Shown one piece after another: positions 55,554 through 63,946 of a stretch of 64,000 bases of DNA. The position numbers were made by a program, and so were the translations under genes. The DNA lies in the NCBI GenBank assembly GCA_022402525.1, contig JAKRSB010000099.1, positions 103,235-167,234 on the forward strand. The letters run 5' to 3'. Within the stretch, counting starts at the first letter, position 1. The number at the start of each line of letters is the position of its first letter. The notes below the pieces were generated by a model. The model saw only the letters and a program-made list of their open reading frames with translations. It was not told the DNA's origin and did no database searches. This stretch comes from Thermosynechococcaceae cyanobacterium MS004. GTDB lineage: Bacteria > Cyanobacteriota > Cyanobacteriia > Thermosynechococcales > Thermosynechococcaceae.

Positions 55554-56798
55554 TTGAGACTGCTCGCCCTTAGCAACGGCAACGGTGAAGATGAGGTGGC
55601 GGTGCGCGTTTTGCGCCAGGTGCATCAGCTTTGTCCAGCCTGGAAAATTCAGGCCATGCCCATTGTGGGTGAAGGCAATGCCTATCAGCAGGCTGGAATT
55701 TCGCGCTACGGCCCTATTCAGCAAGCCATGCCCTCCAGTGGATTCTTTTACATGAACCATGGAGCGCTTTTGCGTGATTTACGCTCCGGTCTTTTATCGC
55801 TGACTTGGATGCAGCTTCAAGCCTGTCGCCAGTGGGCAGCAGAGGGTGGCAGCATTTTGGCGGTGGGGGATATCGTGCCGCTCCTATTTGCCCGATGGAG
55901 CGGGTCAACTTTTGCCTTTATCGGCACTGCAAAGTCAGAATACTATTTGCGCCCAGATCAGGGTGCAGCGCTACCCGCTCCTGCCCTGCCGCGATCGCCC
56001 GTGCATCGCTGGCTCGACTGTGTATATCACCCCTGGGAGCGCTGGCTAATGGAGCATCCCCAATGCAAAGCCGTCTTCCCCCGCGATGCTCTGACCGCAG
56101 CGGTTCTTAGGCAGTGGCCGATTCCTGTGCATGACCTGGGAAACCCCATGCTGGATGACCTGGCCCCTCAGGGACGAATCACCCGTGAGCGGCTGCCTGA
56201 CGCGCCCATCGTTTTGCTCATGCCGGGGTCGCGATCGCCTGAAGCCTACGCCAACTGGCAGCTTATCCTGGAAGGGATTACGCCCCTAGCCCAAAACCTA
56301 GGAAGCCTGGTCTTTCTGGCGGCGATCGCCAGTGCACTAGATCTGAATCAGCTTCAGGCGATCGCGACTGCTAGTGGGTGGCAACACGATCCTCAACACC
56401 CAGATTGGCAGGTGCCCCATCAGCGGCTGATTCTGCAAAATGCTCAACTTTTGCTTGTGCAGCAAGCCTTTAGCGATGGTCTGCACCTAGCCGATGTAGC
56501 GATCGCCATGGCGGGCACTGCAACAGAGCAGTGTGTTGGCCTCGGCAAACCAGTCATTACCCTCGCTGGGGCAGGTCCACAGTTTACCTGGGCGTTTGCA
56601 GAAGCCCAGTCGCGCCTATTGGGGGAATCGATTCATTTTGTCAACCATCCCCAAGCAATTCCAGGAACCCTGAACGCCATCCTCAAGTCATTACCCCAAG
56701 CGCTCTACGCTGCCAATGGCCAACGGCGAATGGGGAAACCGGGTGCATCTATCCGGATTGCTGCTCAAATTCAGACTCTTTTTGAACCTAGCACCTGA
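55554..56798 (+). CDS. Lipid-A-disaccharide synthase-related protein
   Basis: A 414-residue protein of the cyanobacterial family related to LpxB (TIGR03492 type). It begins LLALSNGNGEDEVAVRVLRQV, contains the glycosyltransferase-B-like segments VFPRDALTAAVLRQWPIPVHDLGNPMLDD and LLMPGSRSPEAYANW, and ends with a donor-site-like AMAGTATEQCVGLGKPVITLAGAGPQFTWAFAEAQ. TTG is used as start, with GGAAAG upstream. Its acceptor and donor are not known; members replace or supplement classical LpxB in some genomes. Confidence 0.87.
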   Translation: MRLLALSNGNGEDEVAVRVLRQVHQLCPAWKIQAMPIVGEGNAYQQAGISRYGPIQQAMPSSGFFYMNHGALLRDLRSGLLSLTWMQLQACRQWAAEGGSILAVGDIVPLLFARWSGSTFAFIGTAKSEYYLRPDQGAALPAPALPRSPVHRWLDCVYHPWERWLMEHPQCKAVFPRDALTAAVLRQWPIPVHDLGNPMLDDLAPQGRITRERLPDAPIVLLMPGSRSPEAYANWQLILEGITPLAQNLGSLVFLAAIASALDLNQLQAIATASGWQHDPQHPDWQVPHQRLILQNAQLLLVQQAFSDGLHLADVAIAMAGTATEQCVGLGKPVITLAGAGPQFTWAFAEAQSRLLGESIHFVNHPQAIPGTLNAILKSLPQALYAANGQRRMGKPGASIRIAAQIQTLFEPST

Positions 56799-57206
56799 GC
56801 CTGCTTTTTGAGGCTCGTTGCAAAGGTTGGACTCGCTGCTAGCTTTAGCGCCGAGCAAAGCTTCCTTAAAAATTGGGAGCCCAGTTTGCCGATTAAGTTT
56901 AGCGGTTCAGTTTGCCGATTCAGTTTGGCGGTTCAGTCCTAACTCTACTCCGAGGAATGTAAATTCTTGCTCGGCAGTTTTGGGCTGGCACTCAACGCTT
57001 TGCTACTATCTATACAGATCAATAACTAAGGCGAAATCTGGAGCAATTAGGCGTTAAACGAAGTTTATCGGTTTTATTTCCCAATCTCAGACTTCAGCTA
57101 GATGCATGACTTGGGGGGAAATTTCACAATCAAGGGTAGAGCCGCTTGATATGCATTTAGATGATATTTGCTTGATGACCGTTTAGGTGACAGAGGTTTT
57201 TTGACA
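56799..57206. other. Intergenic region before the SLH protein
   Basis: About 400 bases without a gene. A 13-bp tandem repeat (GTTTGCCGATTCA-like, four copies) lies at 56884-56935. The rest is A+T-rich and probably contains the promoter of the SLH gene. The open frame at 56818-57057 runs through the repeat and is not convincing. Confidence 0.5.
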
Positions 57207-58544
57207 ATGACTTATTTTTTGAACCGCGCCTTTAAAGTTTCGGCGGTGATGATGGTAGGCAGTAGCCTAGGCGCTGCTGTATTTCCTGGGGCACTCATGA
57301 CTTCAGCGATCGCCCAGTCCGCGTCCTTCAGCGATGTATCCTCAGACTACTGGGCGCGCCCTTTTATTGAAACCCTAGCCGAAGAAGAAATTATTGCAGG
57401 GTTTCCGGATGGAACCTTTAAGCCCAGACAGGCTGTTACCCGCGCCCAGTTTGCAGCGATCATCCGTAAAGCATTTAGCCGCAGCAGCGTTGTGCGGAAT
57501 AGCCGCGATTTTAAAGATGTCCGGCCTAGCTATTGGGCGGCTCCGTCTATTGATAAAGCCTTCACGACTGGTTTTCTATCTGGCTATCCTGACGGAACCT
57601 TTTTGCCAGAGCAAAATATCCCAAAAGCCCAGGCTATTATTTCCCTTGCCAGTGGTCTAAAACTCGACCCACCCTCCAGCATTGATAGCGCATTGTCTGT
57701 CTATCGAGATGCAGGCGATATTCCTGACTACGCTAGAAACGGCGTTGCGGCTGCAACCCAGCGCACGCTTGTGGTGAATTATCCTAATGTCGCTTTTCTG
57801 AACCCCAATGAAATTGCAACGCGGGCGGATGTTGCGGCTTTTGTCTACCAGGCACTCGTGAACCAAGGTAGGCTGTCGGCATTACCAGCCCAGTCCAATG
57901 CGATCGCCTATATCGTGAATGGGGGTGGTGCTCAGGTGTCACCTCCGGTGGGTGAATTTCCCTCTGGCCCAGGCGGTGAACGCTTCATTGCGCGGGGGAC
58001 AGTGCTGCCCGTGAGGTTTTCTGGGGGGAGCAATGCGAAGCTGATTTTGGCAACGACGGATACGCTGCAGGCTAACTTTGAAGTCAGCGAGCCGATTGTG
58101 AACCAAAGGGGTCGGGTGTTGATTCCCCTAGGCAGTCAGGTGCAGGGACGTTTTCAGCCCATTAATATCAACAATACGACTCAAGGTACACAGTACTTTG
58201 CGGATCGGCTGTTGGTGAATGGGGTTACTTACCCAATCAATTTAGTGTCTGATCCGATCTTTCCCACCGCGCCCCAGTCTCTTTCGACGAACACGCTTCA
58301 GGGTGGTTTAGCAACGGTAGCGGCACAGCTTTTACTGGGTCGCGTTCTGGGCGGTGGCGTTAACCTTGGCTCAATTTTGGGCGGCGTCTTGGGCGGCACT
58401 AATAATGCTGGACTAGGCGGCATTATTGGTGGCGGCAATCCAATCTCTCAGTCCAGTAATGTGGTCATTGTTGAGCCGTCTAGACTGGTGCTGCGCTTCC
58501 AGAGCGATACGCAAGTCGCCAGCAATCGCGTCGACCTCCGTTAA
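57207..58544 (+). CDS. SLH-domain surface protein
   Basis: A 445-residue exported protein from the ATG at 57207 (the frame opens at TTG 57168, but AGAGGT lies before 57207 and the result is a normal signal peptide ending AIA-QS). Two S-layer-homology domains follow at about residues 25-85 and 90-150 (FSDVSSDYWARPFIETLAEEEIIAGFPDGTFKPRQAVTRAQFAAI). The middle part is a beta-rich domain, and near residues 370-410 there is a glycine-rich stretch (GGVLGGTNNAGLGGIIGGG). SLH domains in cyanobacteria usually bind pyruvylated or other wall polymers from the outer-membrane side; the exact role here is unknown. Confidence 0.85.
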   Translation: MTYFLNRAFKVSAVMMVGSSLGAAVFPGALMTSAIAQSASFSDVSSDYWARPFIETLAEEEIIAGFPDGTFKPRQAVTRAQFAAIIRKAFSRSSVVRNSRDFKDVRPSYWAAPSIDKAFTTGFLSGYPDGTFLPEQNIPKAQAIISLASGLKLDPPSSIDSALSVYRDAGDIPDYARNGVAAATQRTLVVNYPNVAFLNPNEIATRADVAAFVYQALVNQGRLSALPAQSNAIAYIVNGGGAQVSPPVGEFPSGPGGERFIARGTVLPVRFSGGSNAKLILATTDTLQANFEVSEPIVNQRGRVLIPLGSQVQGRFQPININNTTQGTQYFADRLLVNGVTYPINLVSDPIFPTAPQSLSTNTLQGGLATVAAQLLLGRVLGGGVNLGSILGGVLGGTNNAGLGGIIGGGNPISQSSNVVIVEPSRLVLRFQSDTQVASNRVDLR

Positions 58545-58662
58545 GCCTAGTTCTGGCGGATTCTGCAGGGAGATTTGTGGGTCAGTTATAAGCCTCACAA
58601 TTATAAACCTCACAATCGTGACCAATCCCATGATGCAAACCAAATCCGCAGGCTCTAAAACA

Positions 58663-58817
58663 ACATGAACTCGACAAGAAACAACCGCCCCTCATTCTCC
58701 CATTCTCTTTCTCCCTAGGGAGAAAGAGGGGCAATTAAAAATCAACCTTCTTAAGCCCCTCGCCTTTGGGAGAGGGGTTTGGGGTGAGGGGCTTCAAATG
58801 CATCATCAAACTCACGC
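58663..58817 (-). mobile_element. MITE-like repeat, copy 3
   Basis: About 155 bases, inverted relative to copies 1 and 2, bounded by ACATGAACTCG and AAACTCACGC-type ends that have diverged by two to three bases from the canonical termini. It lies between the SLH gene and the convergent regulator gene. Confidence 0.75.
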
Positions 58818-58902
58818 TAAAACAATAAAACCCTGATTCATCCCAAGCCCAACATGACCACCTCGTTCAAAAGTGGGCGAACCGTGAGTTCATGCTCTGG
58901 AT

Positions 58903-59586
58903 CTACTCAGTTAGTCCATTTTCCAGGGCATAGCGCACAAGCTCCGTGCGGCTGTTGGTTCCTGTCTTAACAAATAATCGGCTCACATACTTTTCAACAT
59001 TGCGGACACTCGTTTCGAGGCGGCGAGCAATCTCTTTATTCATTAGCCCCTGTGCCACTAAGTTCAAAACGCTTTGCTCACGGGGAGTAAAATCAATCTG
59101 AATGTTGGAGGTTGAGGAGGTCAAGCTAGGGCGACTAGTCAGAATAGACTTGATCTCCGCGACCTGACTGGCCAGATTGGCAATATCGGTTGTATCATCC
59201 CCGCCAGATACCTCCGTGCGGCGTGCCAAAATATTGGTGACGATCGCCACCAGTTCATCGGGGTCAAAGGGCTTAGATAGGTAGGCATCGACCCCAGCGG
59301 TATAGCCCTGGATGCGGTCTTTGGTCATGCCGCGAGCGGTCAGAAAAACCACGGGCAGCTTATTAAAGCGCGGGTCTTCACGCATCTGCTTCAAAAACTG
59401 ATACCCGTCAACCTGGGGCATCATAATATCCGAAATCACAAGATCCGGCAGGCGTTTTTCCAGGATTTCCCACCCGACTTTGGCGTTTGGCGCAACTTCT
59501 ACGGTGAAGCCGCTATCTGTTAAGTAAGCCTGTACTGCATCTCGGAGCCCAGGTTCATCATCCACTAAGAGTAAATAGCCGGACAT
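58903..59586 (-). CDS. Ycf29/TctD-like response regulator (receiver plus LuxR-type HTH)
   Basis: A 227-residue regulator. The receiver domain has DDEPGLRD, the phosphorylated aspartate in LVISDIMMPQVDGY and the lysine in LSKPFDPDEL. A linker of about 30 residues precedes a LuxR/NarL-type DNA-binding domain (FTPREQSVLNLVAQGLMNKEIARRLETSVRNVEKYVSRLF). This architecture and sequence correspond to the regulator kept in red algal plastids as ycf29. TAAGGAGA lies before the ATG. The gene for the Ycf55/DUF3685 protein lies 90 bases upstream on the same strand, so they may form an operon. Confidence 0.88.
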   Translation of the reverse strand: MSGYLLLVDDEPGLRDAVQAYLTDSGFTVEVAPNAKVGWEILEKRLPDLVISDIMMPQVDGYQFLKQMREDPRFNKLPVVFLTARGMTKDRIQGYTAGVDAYLSKPFDPDELVAIVTNILARRTEVSGGDDTTDIANLASQVAEIKSILTSRPSLTSSTSNIQIDFTPREQSVLNLVAQGLMNKEIARRLETSVRNVEKYVSRLFVKTGTNSRTELVRYALENGLTE

Positions 59587-59676
59587 CGGGGTTCTCCTTA
59601 AAAAATGCCAATACCAAAGTCGCCAGTACAGGGGCTTGGTGTCATTTTAAGGGGTGAGGGACATGGTGTAACGGGT

Positions 59677-61590
59677 TTAGGGCTGACGCGGATCGGGAGA
59701 CTGGGGCGATCGCGTGCGAACTTCACTGCGGACATAGCCAATTCCCTGTAAAATACCGCGCCCGACTAGGCCAATACTGCGCCCAATTACCTGGGTTAAA
59801 ACATACACAAACCCTCGTCCCACAAAGGTGACAGCAGCCTGGACGGGTGGAGTGATCGCGTCTCTGGCCTCCAGGGCTAGGGTAATCACAAACGGCAGGC
59901 CAGAGAGCGTCTGTAATTCGCGATCGCGCGGCGCATAGATTGCGCGATACTTAATGCCCGTCTCGCTGAACACCATCAGGCGGTACTGACTTTCAAAAAT
60001 AGCCTTAGGCTCTACAAACCACTGCTGTACACGGTACTTCCAGGACAGCGCATTGCGAAACCGCTCCAGTTCGCGAGTGGACAGCCACCGCCGATCAAAA
60101 AAATCTTGGCGGATCGCCTCATGACTAGAAAATCGATTTACCAAGGGCTGGACGATTGCATTTGCCACCTGAATCACCCCATGTCCCAGCAGCGCCTCAA
60201 TTTGCAAAAACGCTTCCACAGACCCCACCGGATACAGTTGCTGATCGAAGCGCAAGTCTGAATGAAACAAAAGATGCTCGACTAGCTCCACAAACAGGGG
60301 AACTTGACTCAAAATCCCCTCTTCCACCAGTGCTGCATCCTGTAAAAGCAGGGGCACTACTTCGATATACTGAACGCCAGTCTGAGTTGTCGCCCCAGGA
60401 GCCATCGGCTCTGCCAGGGTACGGTACTTCCCCAAAAAGTCCATAAGGGAATTCTGCCAGAGGTCGAGCAGCATCTGCGATCGCTTTTCATAAATTTGCG
60501 ATCGGGTAAGGTCTGAAAAGCGCAGCTCATCTAGCAAATCTTCAAACCGCTTCAGCACAATTAAAAATAGCTCTTGCTTGCGATCGACCCGCAGCAGATC
60601 GGATTCTAGGGGCGTCCCCGTCAGGTTGCCGGAGGCCAGCGTCAGCTTAGACGTAAGCTGGTCAAGCACCACCGTCTTAATCGTGCGGTACGCATCTTCT
60701 GGAGCAAAGCTATCGGGGATGCCTTGCCCAACAGACTGCGCGGACGAACTGCGCGGCAAAATGCGGTTGAGCGCATTCATCGGCCCAAGCGTTGCCCTGG
60801 CTCCAGTCTGGATTGCGCTGGATATATTTGTGCCGAATGTATTTGTGCCGAATGCATTTGTGCCGAATGCATTTGCGCGGGATGCGCTTGTGGGAAATAA
60901 ACCATTGCTTCCTTCCTGCGCAGTGGCCGGGAACAGCGTTTCGACTAGACCCTGAGCGGCATTGACTTCTCGAAGCTGCCCAGACAGCACCACCCATTCC
61001 CACCAGGTAATTCGCTCATCTTCTAGGGACTGAGCAAGCTGCTGACGTCGCCCCTGAATGTGCTGAAGACTGGTTTGGCGAAGATGGGCCTTAAGGCGGC
61101 TTAGCCCCGTCTTCTGAGCCATATTTTGAGCTAAACCCTGCCCCAAACCCTGGGCGATCTGCACCGTTGACCAGGTTGTATCCCCCTGCATCAAGGCGCG
61201 GAGGGTACGACCAAGGGAGGCAAAATCAGCGTCCTTGGCTGCATAGCCCTCTACCCCAGTCTGTCGGAGCTGACTCAACACCTCTGGCTCCACGCGGCCA
61301 GTCAACACCAAAATCGGCTGAGGCGCGCTACTTTTGAGCTGGCGACAAAGCTCAATCAGTTCTGTATCCACGACCCCTAAGGGGTCTAGGTCTAGGACAA
61401 ATAGATCGGGTTTGGGAGAAGTGGCTAAGACCGACCAGAACGCGCTGGCGCTGGGTGCGACCCCCAAAACCTGAAAAGTGGGGTTTTGCTCAAGGCCTGT
61501 CCGGAGTCCCAACTGAAAGATGGGGTCACTGCCGACCAAAAAGAGACGAATTTCATCACGGGGTTGACGGTCATTCACACCATCAGTCAT
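59677..61590 (-). CDS. Receiver-like domain plus DUF3685 (Ycf55) protein
   Basis: A 637-residue protein. Residues about 15-135 form a NarL-type receiver-like domain (IRLFLVGSDPIFQLGLRTGL, LFVLDLDPLG, LVLTGRVEPEVLSQLRQTGVEGYAAKDA) that still has an aspartate at the phosphorylation site. The rest, from about 170, is DUF3685, known from plastids as Ycf55; it is mostly helical and ends with a region of small hydrophobic segments. A linker of Phe-Gly-Thr-Asn-Ala pentapeptides (about 250-265) comes from a 15-bp tandem repeat. Function is unknown. It is followed on the same strand by the Ycf29-like gene. Confidence 0.82.
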   Translation of the reverse strand: MTDGVNDRQPRDEIRLFLVGSDPIFQLGLRTGLEQNPTFQVLGVAPSASAFWSVLATSPKPDLFVLDLDPLGVVDTELIELCRQLKSSAPQPILVLTGRVEPEVLSQLRQTGVEGYAAKDADFASLGRTLRALMQGDTTWSTVQIAQGLGQGLAQNMAQKTGLSRLKAHLRQTSLQHIQGRRQQLAQSLEDERITWWEWVVLSGQLREVNAAQGLVETLFPATAQEGSNGLFPTSASRANAFGTNAFGTNTFGTNISSAIQTGARATLGPMNALNRILPRSSSAQSVGQGIPDSFAPEDAYRTIKTVVLDQLTSKLTLASGNLTGTPLESDLLRVDRKQELFLIVLKRFEDLLDELRFSDLTRSQIYEKRSQMLLDLWQNSLMDFLGKYRTLAEPMAPGATTQTGVQYIEVVPLLLQDAALVEEGILSQVPLFVELVEHLLFHSDLRFDQQLYPVGSVEAFLQIEALLGHGVIQVANAIVQPLVNRFSSHEAIRQDFFDRRWLSTRELERFRNALSWKYRVQQWFVEPKAIFESQYRLMVFSETGIKYRAIYAPRDRELQTLSGLPFVITLALEARDAITPPVQAAVTFVGRGFVYVLTQVIGRSIGLVGRGILQGIGYVRSEVRTRSPQSPDPRQP

Positions 61591-61675
61591 AGAATTTCTC
61601 GGCAGGGAGCGACAGTAAAAGTTGGCAGAGCAAAAGTTGGAAGAGATCGTGTAGGTTTAGGGGAATCAAGTCAGA

Positions 61676-61755
61676 TTATTTCAAAGTCAGATTATTTCAA
61701 AGTTAGGCCCTTTCAAAGTCAGGCCATATCAAAGTCAAGCCATATCAAAGTCAAA
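61676..61755. repeat. Tandem repeat, 16 bp x 5
   Basis: Five uninterrupted imperfect units like CCATATCAAAGTCAAG, ending 17 bases before the rhomboid start, in the divergent promoter region. Confidence 0.9.
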
Positions 61756-61771
61756 CTATTAAAGAAAGCCC

Positions 61772-62479
61772 GTGGTTCCTCTCCGAGATAATAACCCCAC
61801 CCAGATCGTTCCATTTGTAACCTACTCCATCATTGCGCTAAACGTTGCGGCTTTTATCTATCAGCTCAGTTTAGGCCCAAATTTAGAGGCCTTTTTTCGG
61901 GTTTGGGCAGTGGTTCCTCAAACCCTGACGGCCTCCTTTGTGGGGGAACCTACGGGTTTACCGTTTCCGGCTTGGATCACGCTGATTACCTCGCAGTTTT
62001 TACACGGCGGATTTTTACACATTGCCGGAAATATGCTTTTTCTCTGGATTTTTGGCAATAATGTCGAAGACAAATTGGGTCACGTGCGGTTTGTGATATT
62101 TTACTTGGCCTGCGGCGTTTTGGCCGGTCTATCCCAATGGTTTTTTAGCGCCTATTCCGTGGTGCCTTCCTTGGGGGCTAGTGGGGCGATCGCTGGGGTG
62201 ATGGGGGCCTACATTTTACGATTTCCCCAGGCTGAGGTGCTGACTCTAGTGCCTTTAGGCTTTTTTATGTGGACATTTCGGGTTCCAGCCTTTTTCTTTT
62301 TAGGCTTTTGGTTTGTGCAGCAGGCTTTTTATGGGGTCGCAGGGCTTAGTGTACCGACCAACGTCGGGATGCAGAGTGGCGGGGTTGCCTACTGGGCCCA
62401 TGCAGGAGGGTTTGTCTTTGGCGCAATTCTAGGGCCATTGTTAGGATTATTCTCAGATCGCAAGCAAAATCACTGGTAA
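61772..62479 (+). CDS. Rhomboid-family intramembrane serine protease
   Basis: A 235-residue membrane protein with about six to seven transmembrane segments. The conserved HxxxN (LHIAGNMLFLWIFGNNVED), the catalytic serine in LGASGAIAGVMGAY and the catalytic histidine in YWAHAGGFVFG are all present, so it should be active. GTG start with AAAGAAA upstream. It belongs to the rhomboids with a large L1-type loop after the first segment. The TPR gene starts 23 bases downstream and is probably co-transcribed. Confidence 0.92.
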   Translation: MVPLRDNNPTQIVPFVTYSIIALNVAAFIYQLSLGPNLEAFFRVWAVVPQTLTASFVGEPTGLPFPAWITLITSQFLHGGFLHIAGNMLFLWIFGNNVEDKLGHVRFVIFYLACGVLAGLSQWFFSAYSVVPSLGASGAIAGVMGAYILRFPQAEVLTLVPLGFFMWTFRVPAFFFLGFWFVQQAFYGVAGLSVPTNVGMQSGGVAYWAHAGGFVFGAILGPLLGLFSDRKQNHW

Positions 62480-62501
62480 TGCGTAAACCGAGGAGTGACT
62501 C

Positions 62502-62969
62502 ATGGATGATGTGTCGGTAGACGATTTATTAGAGGATCTCAAAGCATCGGAGCCGAAAATCCGCGATCGCGCCACCCAGGCTTTATGGGAATTTTGGTTC
62601 TGGCAAAAGGGCATCACAGGGCTTGAAAAACTTCAGCAGTGTCAAGAGTTTTTAGACGCCGGAGAGATTCAGACTGCAGAATGGCTCCTTACGCAAGTGA
62701 TTGAAGCGCTACCCGACTTTGCCGAAGCCTGGAATCGCCGCGCTGTTCTGTACTACGCCCAGCATCAGTACGAAAAATCTATTCAGGACTGCCACGAGGT
62801 CATTCGCCTCGTTCCCTTCCATTTTGGAGCACTCCACGGACTGGGTCTTTGCCATGCCGCCCTCGGCAACTATCCGGCCGCGATTCAGGCCTTTCATCGT
62901 GCCCTAGACGTGCAGCCCCACGCCCTCATCAATCAAAAGCTCATGCTGGAATGTATGGCGCTTCTGTAG
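62502..62969 (+). CDS. TPR-repeat protein
   Basis: A 155-residue soluble protein with about three tetratricopeptide-like repeats (residues about 55-150: AEWLLTQVIEALPDFAEAWNRRAVLYYAQHQYEKSIQDCHEVIRLVPFHFGALHGLG). GAGGAG precedes the ATG. It follows the rhomboid gene by 23 bases, which suggests one transcript. Its partner is unknown; TPR proteins typically mediate protein binding. Confidence 0.85.
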   Translation: MDDVSVDDLLEDLKASEPKIRDRATQALWEFWFWQKGITGLEKLQQCQEFLDAGEIQTAEWLLTQVIEALPDFAEAWNRRAVLYYAQHQYEKSIQDCHEVIRLVPFHFGALHGLGLCHAALGNYPAAIQAFHRALDVQPHALINQKLMLECMALL

Positions 62970-63045
62970 CTAGACTTTCTGTCGCTAGACTTTCTATCGC
63001 TAGACCTTACTGTAGCCAAACCTTTCTGTCGCTAGACCTTCTGCA
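62969..63045. repeat. Tandem repeat, about 15 bp x 5
   Basis: Units like GCTAGACTTTCTGTC, one with an extra base, directly at the TPR stop codon. Confidence 0.85.
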
Positions 63046-63141
63046 CTAGAGTAATTCATGGAAGGACCTCCTTAGGAGTTCTGCGGTATCGGTTGATTGT
63101 AAAAAAGAACAGTCTAGATCTGGCCAGATGCAAAGCTGGGA

Positions 63142-63783
63142 ATGCTAGTCAAGCCCCTCTTAAAAAATGCGCCTACCAAGATGCAGAAGTACCCCTTAAC
63201 CCTCACGTTCAAATTTTGGACGCTCGCCCCTAAAATTGAGCTTGCAGATAGGGCAGGAAACCCTGTCTTATTTGTGCGCCAGAAGCTATTCCGCTTGAAG
63301 GAAGTGATTCAGGTCTTTAGCGATGCCACCCAGTCCCGTCAGCTCTACACCATTAAAGCTGACCGCATTATTGACTTTTCAGCACGCTATAACTTCAGCG
63401 ACGCCCAAGGCCAGAGCTTGGGGGCTGTTAAGCGCAAAGGAATGCGATCGCTCTGGAAAGCCCACTACGACATTCTTGAGCGTGAGGGGGGCCAAAACGC
63501 CCAATCTACCTTTTTTATCCAAGAAGACGACCCCTGGATTAAAGTTTTAGATGCGGTATTTTCTGAAATACCGATTCTAGGCATGTTTTCAGGAATGGTG
63601 CTTAACCCCACCTTTTCGGTAAAGCGCGCCAATGGAGAGCTGGTGATGCGACTGGAAAAGGTGCCCAGCTTCTGGTCAAGAATTTTTACCATCAAGCAGC
63701 TTAACCCGCTCACATCCGAGGAAGAAACCCAGATCCTCCTCAGCTTACTGATGCTGATTCTCCTGGAGCGCAGCCGAGGCTAG
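63142..63783 (+). CDS. LURP-one-related / tubby-C-like protein
   Basis: A 213-residue protein. The pattern YPLTLTFKFWTLAPKIELADRAGNPVLFVRQKLFRLKEVIQVFSD, followed by repeats of short beta strands (DRIIDFSARYNFSDAQGQSLGAVKRKG), is that of the LURP-one-related/tubby-C-like fold, a beta barrel around a central helix found in plant defence and scramblase-like proteins. A hydrophobic C-terminal helix (QILLSLLMLILLER) is present. Function in cyanobacteria is unknown. ATG at 63181 (MQKYPLTL) is an alternative start; neither has a clear ribosome-binding site. Confidence 0.78.
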   Translation: MLVKPLLKNAPTKMQKYPLTLTFKFWTLAPKIELADRAGNPVLFVRQKLFRLKEVIQVFSDATQSRQLYTIKADRIIDFSARYNFSDAQGQSLGAVKRKGMRSLWKAHYDILEREGGQNAQSTFFIQEDDPWIKVLDAVFSEIPILGMFSGMVLNPTFSVKRANGELVMRLEKVPSFWSRIFTIKQLNPLTSEEETQILLSLLMLILLERSRG

Positions 63784-63813
63784 TGGCGCGGCAAGAGGGT
63801 CGCGCTTGATACG

Positions 63814-63943
63814 GCTTTTTGGCTTGGCGGTTGCAACCACAGGGACAAGAACGAACTCCACCTTCGCAGATTGCTGGAGTTCTTAATGTATCTTGATGTA
63901 TCTAGTCTGCGTAGACAGGCTATGTTCTTGTCGGCGCGTTAGC
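63814..63943 (+). repeat. Dispersed repeat family 2, copy B
   Basis: Matches the reverse complement of 6432-6586, beginning with GGCTTGGCGGTTGCAACC-type sequence and ending GGCGCGTT. It abuts MITE copy 4 without a gap of unique sequence. Confidence 0.65.
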
Positions 63944-63946
63944 TTA

